The translations under genes and the position numbers were made by a program. The notes beneath the pieces were generated by a model, which did no database searches, had not been told where the DNA came from, and was given only the letters and a program-made list of their open reading frames with translations. A stretch of 64,000 nt of DNA from Mesostigma viride (Eukaryota > Streptophyta > Mesostigmatophyceae > Mesostigmatales > Mesostigmataceae), in NCBI GenBank assembly GCA_009746045.1, contig RPFO01000115.1, forward strand, positions 1,080,734-1,144,733, read 5' to 3'. Positions 40,440-50,289 of the stretch are shown here, piece by piece. How positions within the stretch are numbered: the stretch's first letter is position 1; each line of letters begins with the position of its first letter.

Positions 40440-40501
40440 AAGCCATATGCCCCTTCTCTGCATGGGATATGTGCTACATTTACTACCAACGGAGTTATGT
40501 T
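40440..40501. repeat. right terminus of FB-A
   Basis: Directly after the piggyBac-2 TTAA: AGCCATATGCCCCTTCTC, an inserted TGCAT, GGGATATGTGCTACATTTAC, then CAACGGAGTTATGTT. It is the inverted partner of 8646-8699. Confidence 0.75.
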
Positions 40502-40503
40502 CC

Positions 40504-40547
40504 TAATTAATTAATTAATTAATTAATTAATTAATTAATTAATTAAT
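40504..40547. repeat. (TTAA)n microsatellite
   Basis: About eleven TTAA units. A similar run closes the LINE at 46352-46376. Confidence 0.95.
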
Positions 40548-40654
40548 GGCTTCTCAGCGCAGAGAGTAGCTCTAGAGCTGCATAAGCAGAGCTTCCAGCT
40601 AACCTCCTCTCCCCGGCCCAGCTAGTCATCAAGAACGGTCTGCTGGGCAGCGAC

Positions 40655-40849
40655 GTGGCAATCAAGGCCAGGAATGAAGGCCAGAAGGTCTACGTCCGCC
40701 TCGTCCACGACACCCCCGTGCTCTTCATCAACGGCCAGCGCACGGAGGCGCAGGCTCCTAACAAGCGGCACAAGCCGGGCCGTACCAGGCCCGCCCCAGC
40801 TGCGTCATCATTGTCTACGCACGTCCCGGGTATGGATGGCGCCCGGTAA
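40655..40849 (+). CDS. LINE ORF1-like segment
   Basis: 64 codons (MAIKARNEGQKVYVRLVHDT, PVLFINGQRTEAQ, a basic KRHKPGRTRP tail); the frame is open upstream to about 40621 without an ATG. Basic, small, and upstream of the endonuclease, so an ORF1 remnant is likely. The following 40850-41250 has no clear gene, apart from a basic frame and C-rich microsatellites. Confidence 0.4.
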   Translation: MAIKARNEGQKVYVRLVHDTPVLFINGQRTEAQAPNKRHKPGRTRPAPAASSLSTHVPGMDGAR

Positions 40850-41143
40850 GGGCACACCCTCGCGGCCTCGCGGTACAATAGGCTTTGGGCACAGCCTTTA
40901 TAAACAAGCCCCTTTCCATCCTCATGTCGCACCGTGCGAGCATGATCAGGATGCAAGGTCGCCAGGCACGCCACGGTCAACCTTCCCGCCAATTTACCAG
41001 CCTCACACGCCTCCTAGCCCGCCTTGAGCGGGATGAGGCCCAGTCGACACGCCGGCGACCCCAGCCAGGACGGAGACGACGCATATCCGTCCTGAAAGAA
41101 AGCCTCCATGCGTTGACAAGCATTAACCCCAATCGCCACCCTC

Positions 41144-41213
41144 CCCCCCACCCCCACCCCCACCCCCACCCCCACCTCCAGCACTACCCTTCTCCCCCCC
41201 CCCCCCCCCCCCG
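41144..41213 (+). repeat. (CCCCCA)n and poly-C tract
   Basis: CCCCAC repeats at about 41144-41180 and a pure C run at about 41194-41212, just upstream of the LINE endonuclease. Confidence 0.9.
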
Positions 41214-41254
41214 CTAATAGGGCAATGGCCCATTCTTGGTATTGCAAGTTTTAA

Positions 41255-42943
41255 CCCCTAAATGGTCTTGCGGCCGATTTTCCGCCAAAAATCGAGTTCC
41301 AGCCGATGCATCGGCCCCTTCTCGGGCGACCAAATGCCGCGAAAACGATTGAGAATTAGGAAACGTTTAGCTGAGAAGATCGAAAGTTTATAAAATACTC
41401 TAAAGCATGGTATATGGGTTTGCATACTTCTGACAAAGTTATAGAGGTGTTCTGGCCGGTCAAAGTACAAGGGGTCAGGGTACTTTTTCACGTACAACGT
41501 GCATTCCGGAAAACGACGACCTGGCCATGGCGGCTTGCGCCCACGCATGGCATTTACGTTTTCGTTCGAATTTTCTGACCAAACTTAGGATATTGATTTT
41601 ATACGTCCTAAAGATCATACAGGCCAATTTCTGGTTCGCGGGAATGCCCTTTGATAGGTGTCGGCAGCGTTCTTGCTGGAAAAAACTGCGATCAGGCCGG
41701 ACGATAGAAACGTTGACAGCAATACCTTTCCGGCGTATTTTAAAGGATATATCGGTTTCTTTATACTTTTTATGATACATAGTAGTCGTAAACGTGCAAG
41801 GGTGGCCAGAAATCGCCGAATCCAGCGACCATGCTGCACAACTTTGGTGTGCCGAAATGCGCCATTTTGCGGCCACCGCCTGGGCCAAGGTAACGCCATC
41901 CATGCCTGGTAAAGCTTAAGCATCGTTTTCCTATCGATGTTTGACGTTTATATATACGTTCTAGCTTGTGTAGCACATTCTTTTTGCATTATTCATGCTC
42001 TTTCTTGACCCTGGCCTGGCCCCTTTCTAAAACACCCTTCTTAGATGCTTCCCTCAGTCAGTTGACCTGCCACAGGGTGATGGTGATAAGTTTTAGAGGC
42101 TGTATGGGTTTGAATACCTCCATATATGTTTGTTATACATTTCCCATACACATATTGCATGAGTGTGAGGCAGTTGGCTGGTCGCTGTGGCATCATCAAG
42201 CACGTAACTGGTGAGTAAAAGCTTCCCATTGACAGCATGTGCCACCAGGTGTGCTGGCCATCACCTGGCAAGCTATAGCAGCTTAGGCCTAGTTTATCCT
42301 TGCTAGGGCAGGCTGAAATAGGCTCAACATCACTAGTTTGTTGGTGGCTGCCTCCTAGAATGCATGCCTTGCGTAGGGTATCCGTACCACGTTACCTACG
42401 TGCATGGACAAGGTAGCACCTGCACATAGGTGCCATGTAAGGGCAGTGTGATGATGCAGTTATGTTTCCCCATCATTGTGGAAGGGAAATGTATTGTTTG
42501 GCATGGTTGGTGGCCATATTAGTAGGTAGTATGCCCACCCCTACCCCCTTGGTTGCTTTTTACCAACGGTACCCCTATGGGCTGTACTGGGTGTAACTGC
42601 TGGTATACCCACCCAAATGATGACCCCAATGGCTCAAACTGTTCAGCAACTAATTGTTTATCATCCCTGAAGTGGTAGGTGCCTAGGTCTTATAACATAA
42701 TTCAAAATGCACATTCTACCAAAAATGAAAACGCGCGTCTTGACCCCCCTGACTTTGACGGCAGTTATACATGGCCTACCCTGCATATATGTGAGGTTGT
42801 GATATACCAACCCGAAGGGCAACTCATGGACATGCTTGGCCCCCAAGGACAGCCATTGGATATGGGTAGGTTGGATGGCATCTGGTTTGCAAAATTGTGA
42901 AGATCCAGCCGATTTATCGGCAGGATCTCAGACCATTTAGGGG
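41255..42943. mobile_element. non-autonomous piggyBac-type element in the LINE
   Basis: TTAA at 41251-41254 and 42944-42947 flank inverted ends CCCCTAAATGGTCT (14 bp perfect), continuing as imperfect GCCGAT-type words. The ends resemble those of piggyBac-2 (CCCT[T/A]AAATGGT). 1.69 kb; short open frames inside show no transposase motif. On removal of one TTAA the flanks join as a continuous LINE frame reading LGIASFNVRTL. Confidence 0.88.
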
Positions 42944-42948
42944 TTAAC

Positions 42949-44130
42949 GTGCGCACCCTCCCTGCAGATCCTTCTACGAGCGGCGGCACCCCCGCACGCC
43001 AACGCGTCGACGAGCTGATCGCCCTGTGCGCCGACAACAAGATCGCTGTTCTTGGAGTCCAGGAGCACCGACGCACCGTTGACCCTCAGCACGCGGTCAA
43101 CGGTCTGCTGGTCGACAACCTGCGTGCAGGCTGGCGGTTCCACTATGGTGGCGGCGACGCGCCGGGCCAAGGTGGTGTGGGCCTCTTGTGCTCGCCGGCA
43201 GCATCAGAGCAGCTCCAGTCCATCGTGCTGCGGTCCCCGCGTGTGCTAGTGGCCATTTTTTCAGCCACTGAGGGCCATTCACACCACACGCTAACCGTTA
43301 TCGTGGGATATGCACCACATGCGGGTCGAGCTCAGGCGGAACGTGAGGCCTTCTTCGACGCACTCAAGGAGGAGGAGGCCAACATCCCAGCTCGGCACTT
43401 CCTGGTTATGCTGCTCGACGCCAACGCCACGCTGCCAGTTGGCACTGGGGGCGCTCAGTATTCCCCACCCAACACGACAGCCAACGGTAACACGCCTTTA
43501 TTTGCGAATCTGCTGGCAGAATCTGCGCTGGTTGCATGCAATGCTTCTTTCGCACGCCCCGCTGAGCAGCTGGCCACCTTTTTTGGGCCGTCGGATCGGG
43601 TGGTGTGCCTTGACTATGTCTGTGTACGCCGGGCTCAGCGCCCCTCAGTTGTCGATGCTCGCGTCCTGCAAGATTCTGTCAGCACGGTGGAATCTGATCA
43701 TCGTCTCGTGCTCGCTCACATCAGATTGCGGTTTCCTGGGGTGAAACCGTCGCGACAGCTGGCACCTCAGCAAGATCTGAAGGTGCTCCGGATTGTGCTG
43801 AAGGATGCCGACAAGATGTCAGCAGAAGAACAGGCCGCTATGTCGCACAGGGATGATTTCCTGGCCGTATTCGACGCCCGGGGCAGCCGACAGCAGTTAC
43901 ACGCCATTCCGCCGCCGGGGGATATTTCAGTGATCCTCCGTGGTGTCGCCGCCAAGTATCGCCTGGCGGCCCGCACCCTTCCCACCTTGCCTCCGCGCCG
44001 GCAGCTTGCTGTCCACCGTCACGCACCGACAGTGGTCGCCGCCATGCAGGCAGATGCTCCGCCGCAACAGAGATCCGATCGCCAAACCTGGGCTGCAAGC
44101 AGCTCTGAGGGCCGCCTACGAGCAGGCTGA
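42949..44130 (+). CDS. LINE apurinic-type endonuclease domain
   Basis: 393 codons, with the true N-terminus on the other side of the MITE (SFN at about 41240-41254). Motifs: NVRTL (catalytic Asn region), AVLGVQEHRR (Glu), GGVGLLCSP, LVMLLDANATLP (Asp/Asn), LDYVCVRR and VESDHRLVLAHIRL (Asp-His). This family nicks target DNA to prime reverse transcription. After residue ~285 it becomes a linker toward the RT. The frame ends at 44130 by a shift. Confidence 0.85.
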   Translation: MRTLPADPSTSGGTPARQRVDELIALCADNKIAVLGVQEHRRTVDPQHAVNGLLVDNLRAGWRFHYGGGDAPGQGGVGLLCSPAASEQLQSIVLRSPRVLVAIFSATEGHSHHTLTVIVGYAPHAGRAQAEREAFFDALKEEEANIPARHFLVMLLDANATLPVGTGGAQYSPPNTTANGNTPLFANLLAESALVACNASFARPAEQLATFFGPSDRVVCLDYVCVRRAQRPSVVDARVLQDSVSTVESDHRLVLAHIRLRFPGVKPSRQLAPQQDLKVLRIVLKDADKMSAEEQAAMSHRDDFLAVFDARGSRQQLHAIPPPGDISVILRGVAAKYRLAARTLPTLPPRRQLAVHRHAPTVVAAMQADAPPQQRSDRQTWAASSSEGRLRAG

Positions 44131-44138
44131 GAAGGCAG

Positions 44139-45671
44139 ATGCTCAGCAGATGGTCAAGGACCTGCGCAGCTGCCAGCAGAAGCACGACGGCAAGGGGGCC
44201 TGGTTCTGGTACAAGCGCCTCGGGCACCCGGACGGCCTCGGCCGGCCCCACCGCCACGACGTCCCCGGCGCCCCAGCCAAGCGGCTTCGTCACCTGGGCC
44301 ACGGCCACGGCCGAGGTCGTGGGGACAGCTGCGCCGCCCCCACCCCTGCTCCCAGCCGCCGCCGCCCGCCCGGCCGCCCTGGCCGGCCCCGCTGGCCCCT
44401 CGGCCCCGCCTAGGTCAGCGGCGGACTACCTAGTCCCCCCGCTGGTCGGCCCACTTGGCGACCTGTCTGACATGCCTCCTTTCACCTCTCGCGAGGTCAC
44501 GGAGGCGGTCCAGCGCCTGCGTTATGACGCAGCCACCGGCTCTGACGAGATTCCGGCCGCAGTTGTAAAACTTGCAGCCGAATTCGAGGACACAGGTGTT
44601 ATGCTGCTCTTCCGGGACATCTGCAACCGCCTTCTGCTGTCGTCGCAACCACCTCCAGCGGCCTGGCAACACAGTTTTCGCACGATGCTGTACAAGAACA
44701 AGGGGTCGCCTGCCGACCCCGGCAACTACAGAGGGCCGGGTGTGCATTCAAAGTGCCCCCCTCAAGCTTCTTATGCGGCTCATCCTGAACCGCTTGCGCA
44801 CGGCCCTGGACGGTCACCTCAGCGAGACTCAGCACGGCTTCCGTTCAGGTCGCAACACAGTATACAGGCGCTCTTCGCTACTCGCCGCCTGGTGGAGGAA
44901 CTGCAACGCCTTCAGCCTGGTGAGTCCCCTTTGCACCTTGTGCTGGTGGACTTCATCAAAGCCTTCGATTCGGTTTTCTGGCCTGCGCTTTGGGACATCC
45001 TCGAGTTGTTCCGGATCCCCCGCCCCCTGATTGCTGTCATCCGCAACCTGTATGAAGGGTCCACCACTTCGGTGCGCACTTCTTACGGGACCACGCCCCC
45101 ATGCCCTTTACAGAAGGGTGTGTGGCAGGGCTGCGTGCTGTCGCCCTACCTGTTCATTATTGTTGTCGAATACGTAATGATTCAGGCGCGCAAGCGATTT
45201 GCCCGCATCGTGGGCAGGGAACCAGGAGTGCAGGTTGCTAACAAGTTCTGGCATGGCGGTGCGGACACGGAGATTCGGCTAGCAGACATCATTTACGCAG
45301 ACGACACCACCCTCTTCGAGGACACTGAGCACGTGCAGACATGGCTTGATTGCCTGGCTCTCGAGGCCCGTGCAGTGGGGCTTGAGGTCAGCAAGAAGAC
45401 AGAGGCCCTGGCGGTTGGGCTCACCAACTCACCGCCGCCCCTCTATCTCCTAGACGGCTCTCGAGTCCTGTATCGGGACCGCGTTAAGCTGCTGGGCAGC
45501 CTGCTCCCCAGCTGCGAGGTTGATGTGGACCATCGCATCTCCCTCGCCTGGCACGCTTTACGCCAGTACCGGGCCCTGTGGCGCAAGCCCCTGGGCAAGA
45601 TCGAGAAACAGGACCTGTTCAAGGTCCTCGTCCTTCCTGTTCTCACGTATGGCGCCGAGACTCGAGATTAG
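44139..45671 (+). CDS. LINE reverse transcriptase
   Basis: 510 codons. After a Pro/Ala-rich linker: FTSREVTEAVQRLRYDAATG, SFRTMLYKNKGSPADPGNYR, then a frame excursion near 44745-44840 (the usual LILNRL...TQHGF is in another frame), and LVDFIKAFDSVFW (motif A), KGVWQGCVLSPYLF (motif B), IIYADDTTLFED (motif C), LEVSKKTEALAVG. Ends at 45671 in ETRD, with the C-terminal region continuing in another frame. Confidence 0.88.
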   Translation: MLSRWSRTCAAASRSTTARGPGSGTSASGTRTASAGPTATTSPAPQPSGFVTWATATAEVVGTAAPPPPLLPAAAARPAALAGPAGPSAPPRSAADYLVPPLVGPLGDLSDMPPFTSREVTEAVQRLRYDAATGSDEIPAAVVKLAAEFEDTGVMLLFRDICNRLLLSSQPPPAAWQHSFRTMLYKNKGSPADPGNYRGPGVHSKCPPQASYAAHPEPLAHGPGRSPQRDSARLPFRSQHSIQALFATRRLVEELQRLQPGESPLHLVLVDFIKAFDSVFWPALWDILELFRIPRPLIAVIRNLYEGSTTSVRTSYGTTPPCPLQKGVWQGCVLSPYLFIIVVEYVMIQARKRFARIVGREPGVQVANKFWHGGADTEIRLADIIYADDTTLFEDTEHVQTWLDCLALEARAVGLEVSKKTEALAVGLTNSPPPLYLLDGSRVLYRDRVKLLGSLLPSCEVDVDHRISLAWHALRQYRALWRKPLGKIEKQDLFKVLVLPVLTYGAETRD

Positions 45672-46210
45672 ACATGAGACGTGGACCCTCACCGCCGACC
45701 TGGCCCGCAAGCTGGACTCAAGGCCCGCAAGCTGGAGTCACCAGCATGCTGCGTTCCATTTTCAGAGTAGGATATGCTGCTCATGTCCGCAACGAGGACC
45801 TGTACCAGGGCATGCCCTATATCACCAGCACCATTAAGCAACGCCGCCTGCAGCTAGTAGGGCACCTAGCTCGCACCAACCAGGTAGACACCTCACGTGG
45901 CCCCCCCGCAGGACTGCGAGGTCCCAGCCCAGCCTGGCCGGCACCTCCTGACGTGGGCTGGGCCCAGTGATGTTAGACGCCGCAAGGCCCGCACCTTCAA
46001 AGAACAGCTAGTAGAGGACATGGGGGGCCTAGGCCTCTCCGTGATTTGGAAGAAGATGATGGACAAGGCCAAGTGGGCCCAGGTCATAGAGGACAACGAG
46101 CCCCCCCCAGACCCCAGTGGGGAAGCGCCCGCGTGTGCAATCCCGCGGGAGGCACGCCAGATAGCTCCCCCTAGGGCAGCGTGCGGCTGCCTATATAGAT
46201 GTTGTAGTTA
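45672..46210 (+). pseudogene. LINE C-terminal region
   Basis: Frames read MLRSIFRVGYAAHVRNEDLY, IKQRRLQLVGHLARTNQVDT and KARTFKEQLVEDMGG. The RRLQLVGHLAR segment resembles the post-RT 'RRLRWLGHV' motif common in LINEs. Broken across frames. Confidence 0.6.
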
Positions 46211-46277
46211 GAATGCTGTTAGATAGATGTAGTATGTAGCCAATGTAGATAGATTAGACCGGTAGGAATGTTTGCAC

Positions 46278-46376
46278 CCATCCATCCATCCATCCATCCA
46301 TCCATCCATCGGGGGTTAATGCTCCGTGACTCCCCAACGGGAGCACGAGTCTAATTAATTAATTAATTAATTAATT
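46278..46376 (+). repeat. (CATC)n and (TTAA)n at the LINE 3' end
   Basis: CATC units at 46278-46310 and TTAA/TAAT units at 46352-46376. Microsatellite tails are common LINE 3' ends. Confidence 0.85.
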
Positions 46377-47430
46377 CCAGCTAAATTCTTAATGCATCAT
46401 CCATGGGGAGTCCCATTATCAGTATCAAAGAGACAACCAGCGCAGGCCAGAAATCGGGAGAATCCGGACCATGGTAGCTCGAGCCTGCCGTCATCTTTTC
46501 CGCGTTTTCGAGTCGTTCAGGATGATGAAGATGAATGGTGATGGAAATGTGTATCCTTGTGCATTGAAATTATGGCTGGCTTACGTGTGGAGCGACTAGA
46601 TGACCTAGACGGTGGGGCCGGAAACAGCATGCTTGATCAGGGCGTGTGTTTCGAGCCTAGCTGGCCGGGAGTGTCTAGTGGTGAGTATAGCTAGTATAGG
46701 CGCATGTATGCGCGTAGTACAGTGGTCCCAGCTCAGTTTGAACACCGCATTCGCTCCCTCTCTCTTCTTTGGACTGCTATGCAGAACAAGAAGAGGTGGC
46801 AGATGATCTATTGTCCAGGCTCACACGCCAGCCCCTGTGGGCAAGCCCCCTCCCCCCAAGCGGAAGGGGCGCTTTGCTGAGTAGTGTAGTTAGGATTTTC
46901 TAGACTAGATCGATAGCTTAGAGTTAGGTTCGTTCGATTACGCGGCTTCGCCCACCTCCACCCATCCAGCAAGGAATATGTGCTACATGATCTCCCAACG
47001 GAGTCATGTTATAATATAAATTTTTAATTTAGGGCGTCCCCAACATCTACTGCTCCAATTTTGGTACTTTTGAAATTCCATGCCTGGAGCGCAAAGTTTG
47101 CATTGAATATATGTGCCGTTTGTAGCTCTAGCTCTATAATAACCTGACCAACCCCGCATTCCTCAAAGTAGCACTTGTTGCCTATTCTCAAATGTTATGC
47201 GAATCACATGATTAGGATCTGCTTCACGATTGCTATTGCTCGAGATTCAATTAAGAATGATTGAGATCAATAAATGATGAACCAAATAAACCAAATTAGG
47301 CCACTTGACAAGTTCATGATCCATTTAAATTGTGCGATTAATTAATTCATAAATCATACATTACATGGGATACCCCCGTCGACGAGCTAGTGGTACGTAC
47401 AATGAAACATTTGAGTTTGTAACATGTCTC
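46377..47430. other. non-coding stretch with one FB terminus
   Basis: 46973-47010 (GGAATATGTGCTACATG ... CCCAACGGAGTCATGTT) is another copy of the FB-family terminus (FB-D). The rest is AT-rich with no supported gene. Confidence 0.55.
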
Positions 47431-47683
47431 CATGGATATATACATGTATGCTGGACCTCGCGCATCTCAGCCCTCTAAGAAATGTTATTTGAACTCAGGT
47501 CTAGATCTAAATATATACATGATCTGGATAATATTATACACTTCCTTAAAAGAGCATGAATCGAGCTTTACAATTCAGGACAAGGAACTCGTTTGCAAAT
47601 CACGGCTGAAAGGCAAGTGCTCACAACGAAGCACGTGCTCTCAAGGCTGTCCACCTCGTCCAACCAAGCCCGGGCGAGCTGGC

Positions 47684-50276
47684 CTACTGAACAGGTCTCT
47701 TCTTGGCCAAGTTCGTGAGCCGTTTCTCGACGTCTGTCGGAATGGTCAAGATGGCCTGGCGATTGTTAGCTGGGTTGACAACAATGGTGTGTTCGAACCC
47801 CGCGTCCATGCACAGGTAGCAATTGACCAAGTTTGGCTGTTCAGGTTGGGCATCGGCGTCCATTTTGAACATCGTCGCCATACCCGGAAATCTGTCCCAG
47901 TAGCGCACCCCCACCACCCATTGTCCCTTACGGAACAACTCCCTATCGACCTTGCCGTTTCTGTCGGCCACTCGCCTCACGAAAGTAGCGGCCACCTGAT
48001 AAGGCTCCTGCAAGACTTCCGCTAGCCAATATGGATGATCTGGATCGTGGGACCCATCACCAGAGTAGGACTCGACGGCAAAAATGTCTCGCAGCTTCAG
48101 TCTCCTTCCCATCATCGTCCTCTCTGCCTGTAGTCTGTTCAGTCGCGTCCCTGCGTGCCCCCCTTGTCCGTTTGGGTTCCTTTGCACTGGCTCCCCCAGT
48201 TTGTGGAGCTTCATCCGAGCACCTCCCACATTCCAGCCGTCCATGTCGGTCCACTCCTTTCGACAATCCCACCACCTTTCCTCGGCGCACGCACCGCCAC
48301 AATAGCAGGAATACTGGCGCAGCATTAAGCGCGTCACATTCGACTTGTCCATGCGCCACCAGTGCGCCTTCTTCACTCCTTTGATTTCGCCGCGCCCTGG
48401 GCTGTAAGGAAGCACCTGCGCGTCGAAGACAAGATTTGCACAAGGGAAAGTTGAAGTTACGAGACCATCGAGCTAGTTGTGTTTTATTAAGCACTCCTGA
48501 TCGCCAGGACTCCAAGAACGCCCTAGAAACGACGGCCGGCGTAACTATTCCCTGAACGAGGACTGTACACTTAATTACCTCGGGGAACTCGAAGAAGTTA
48601 CGCCTGGTCGTTGTGGTCCCGCCCACCGCCCCCGACGCCAGATTCTCCACCAACTGGGCGGCCGTCTGTTTGTCCTGGTTCTCTTCCCTGATGTGCCACC
48701 TCCTCAACATGCACTTCACAGTCCCACCAGCTCCATCCACCTCCCCCTTTCCGTGCTGCTCCCCAAAGTAATTCCACTCAAATGACTCCAGGTGCGGATC
48801 CTCCGTCAGCAGCCGGGCCATTTCCGCGATCACATTCCTTGACTTGAACTGCATGGAGCAATTGTCCGACCACCCAATGAAGCGCTTCACCTCTACCCCT
48901 TCTGACCGTAGTGTCGCCAGGATTTTGAGGATAGCAAAACGGAGGGCCCGCCCGTCCCTTTTCATTCCGCCCTGTCCGATGAAGTGAAACTCCCTTCTCA
49001 CGACCTTTCCCGACGCTGGATCCAAGTAGCGCACGATCCAGGGCATAAGGACGAATGTGACTGGATGCCAATACTGTGCTTGGAGATTGTGATAGGTGTA
49101 AGACTGGTAGTTCTCGGCGTAATCTGTGTGGCATACAAGGTCCCCCACCCGCATCCTTGAGAGACATTCCTTGGAGGCGTCCGCTTGCCACCACGCGTTG
49201 AAGCAATGCTGGATGAAGTCCGGCCACTTGTCCACAATCGCCTCCTTTAGCTCCGTTGGTGTGGACTTGACGTCGACTTGCGTCAATCGCTGCCCACCAG
49301 CCTTTGCGATCTCGTCACAGTCGTCCTGCATATGCGCAATGTGCACATACAGAAAAGACATCAACTTCGACCCACCAATGACCTGTAGGAAGAAAAAAGA
49401 CAGGACCTCAGGAAAAATTGAAAAAGAAACGCCTTGGGGCGCAACCACTCCACTAAAAATTACCTCTGGCCCAAGAACCTCAGGAAACATTGCTTAAGAA
49501 ACGCCTTGGGGCGCAACCACTCCACTAAAAATTACCTCTGGCCCAAGAACCTCAGGAAACATTGCAAAAGAAACGCCTTGGGGCGCAACCACTCCACTAA
49601 AAATTACCTCTGGCCCAAGAACCGCACCCGGCGGCACATCCTGCATCTCGTATCTGGTCCATGAAATCAGGTGGTTGGAAGCCTCCTCCCGTTCGCATAA
49701 CATGAAGTTCCGAATTCCACACTTGGGAGCCCGGCAAGTGCCCAACACACAAGCCTTACGCCGGATCGAGCAAACCCCCAACTCCTCGCCCAGGTCATGA
49801 TCGGGCACCCCTTCCTCGTCGTCCAGCACCCTCCCATGCATGGGCAGATCCTCAAGTTCGCCCTGAAAAGGCTGAACCTGCGGCCGCGACGACCCCACAG
49901 ACGACCTCGAACCTCCCCCCTCCCTCATCCCCTCCACCTCACAAGTAAACTTGTTCACCCACTCTGTCGTGTGAGTGGCTTTGAAAATGGAACATGTGGG
50001 CACGGAGGACCCCACGTCGAGCTGGCTACCATGATCGCACGCGTGGCATTCAGGTCCGCACTCGCATCTGGCATGAAAAGTTGCACGAAATTTGGCCAAC
50101 CCCCCAACCATGGACTGCATGGTAGTGTGGTGCTGGCATGCGCACAAGTTCCGCATTTTCCACCGCCCCTTGACGCATGCGGGCATATGCTTGCAAAAAG
50201 AAGTGTATCCCACATGAACTGTGCTCTTCTGATTCGTGCGAGGCATTGACATCCCCTCCTCCGTCTCCATAATCAC
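47684..50276 (-). CDS. intron-containing DDE-like transposase, unassigned family
   Basis: Three exons on the minus strand: 50276-49608, 49382-48579, 48415-47684, joined by GT-AG introns in phase 0. Exon 1 is Cys/His-rich (CKHMPACVKG, CACQHHTTMQ, CECGPECHAC). Exon 2 has three acidic blocks in DDE-like order: VCHTDYAENYQ, FIGWSDNCSMQFKS and FGEQHGKGEVDGAGG. Exon 3 has another Cys-containing segment and YWLAEVLQEP ... KGQWVVGVRYWDRF, reminiscent of small barrel chromatin-reader or nucleic-acid-binding folds. The HGKG..DG.GG pattern is known from uncharacterised transposase-like proteins in animals and fungi, but I cannot name the superfamily. It could be an active transposon gene or a domesticated copy. 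Confidence 0.6.
48416..48578 (-). other. intron 2 of the transposase-like gene
   Basis: Donor GAG|GTAATTAAG at 48578, acceptor GACGCGCAG ending at 48416; the frame joins FFEFPE to VLPYSPGRG. It contains one copy of the AACGACGGCCGGCGTAAC palindromic motif (48528-48545). Confidence 0.7.
49383..49607 (-). other. intron 1 of the transposase-like gene, with triplicated 5' splice site
   Basis: Donor GAG|GTAATT at 49607 and acceptor TTCTTCCTACAG ending at 49383. The 72-bp segment that spans the donor (with exon-like GGGCCAGAG before it) is repeated three times, so equivalent donors occur at 49607, 49535 and 49463. Joining at the outermost donor keeps the frame (LGPE then VIGGSK). The repeats also carry AACGCCTTGGGGCGCAAC. 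Confidence 0.75.
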
Positions 50277-50289
50277 CTGATTTCCCCCC

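Larger units (their letters stand above)
8646..40501. mobile_element. FB-A, foldback DNA element that hosts a nested stack
   Basis: Left arm: 8646-8699 plus 20076 to about 20270. Right arm: about 20270-20463 plus 40440-40501. The two arms are inverted repeats of one another, from AACATATCTCCG at the left end to CGGAGTTATGTT at the right. The chromovirus (8700-20070) interrupts the left arm and piggyBac-2 (20464-40439) the right arm. Removing both gives about 0.5 kb of nearly continuous hairpin with no coding capacity. FB-B at 39194-39480 is an uninterrupted relative of one arm and serves as the empty-site reference. A target duplication was not identified. Confidence 0.7.
40621..46376 (+). 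mobile_element. APE-type LINE, split by a piggyBac-type MITE
   Basis: The plus strand carries an ORF1-like segment, an endonuclease/exonuclease/phosphatase domain, an RT with FIKAFDSV, QGCVLSPYLF and YADDTTLF, and a C-terminal region, ending in (CATC)n and (TTAA)n tails. The 5' limit is uncertain and no target duplication was found. The MITE at 41255-42943 sits in the start of the endonuclease. Clade not decided (L1/RTE-like). Confidence 0.82.
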
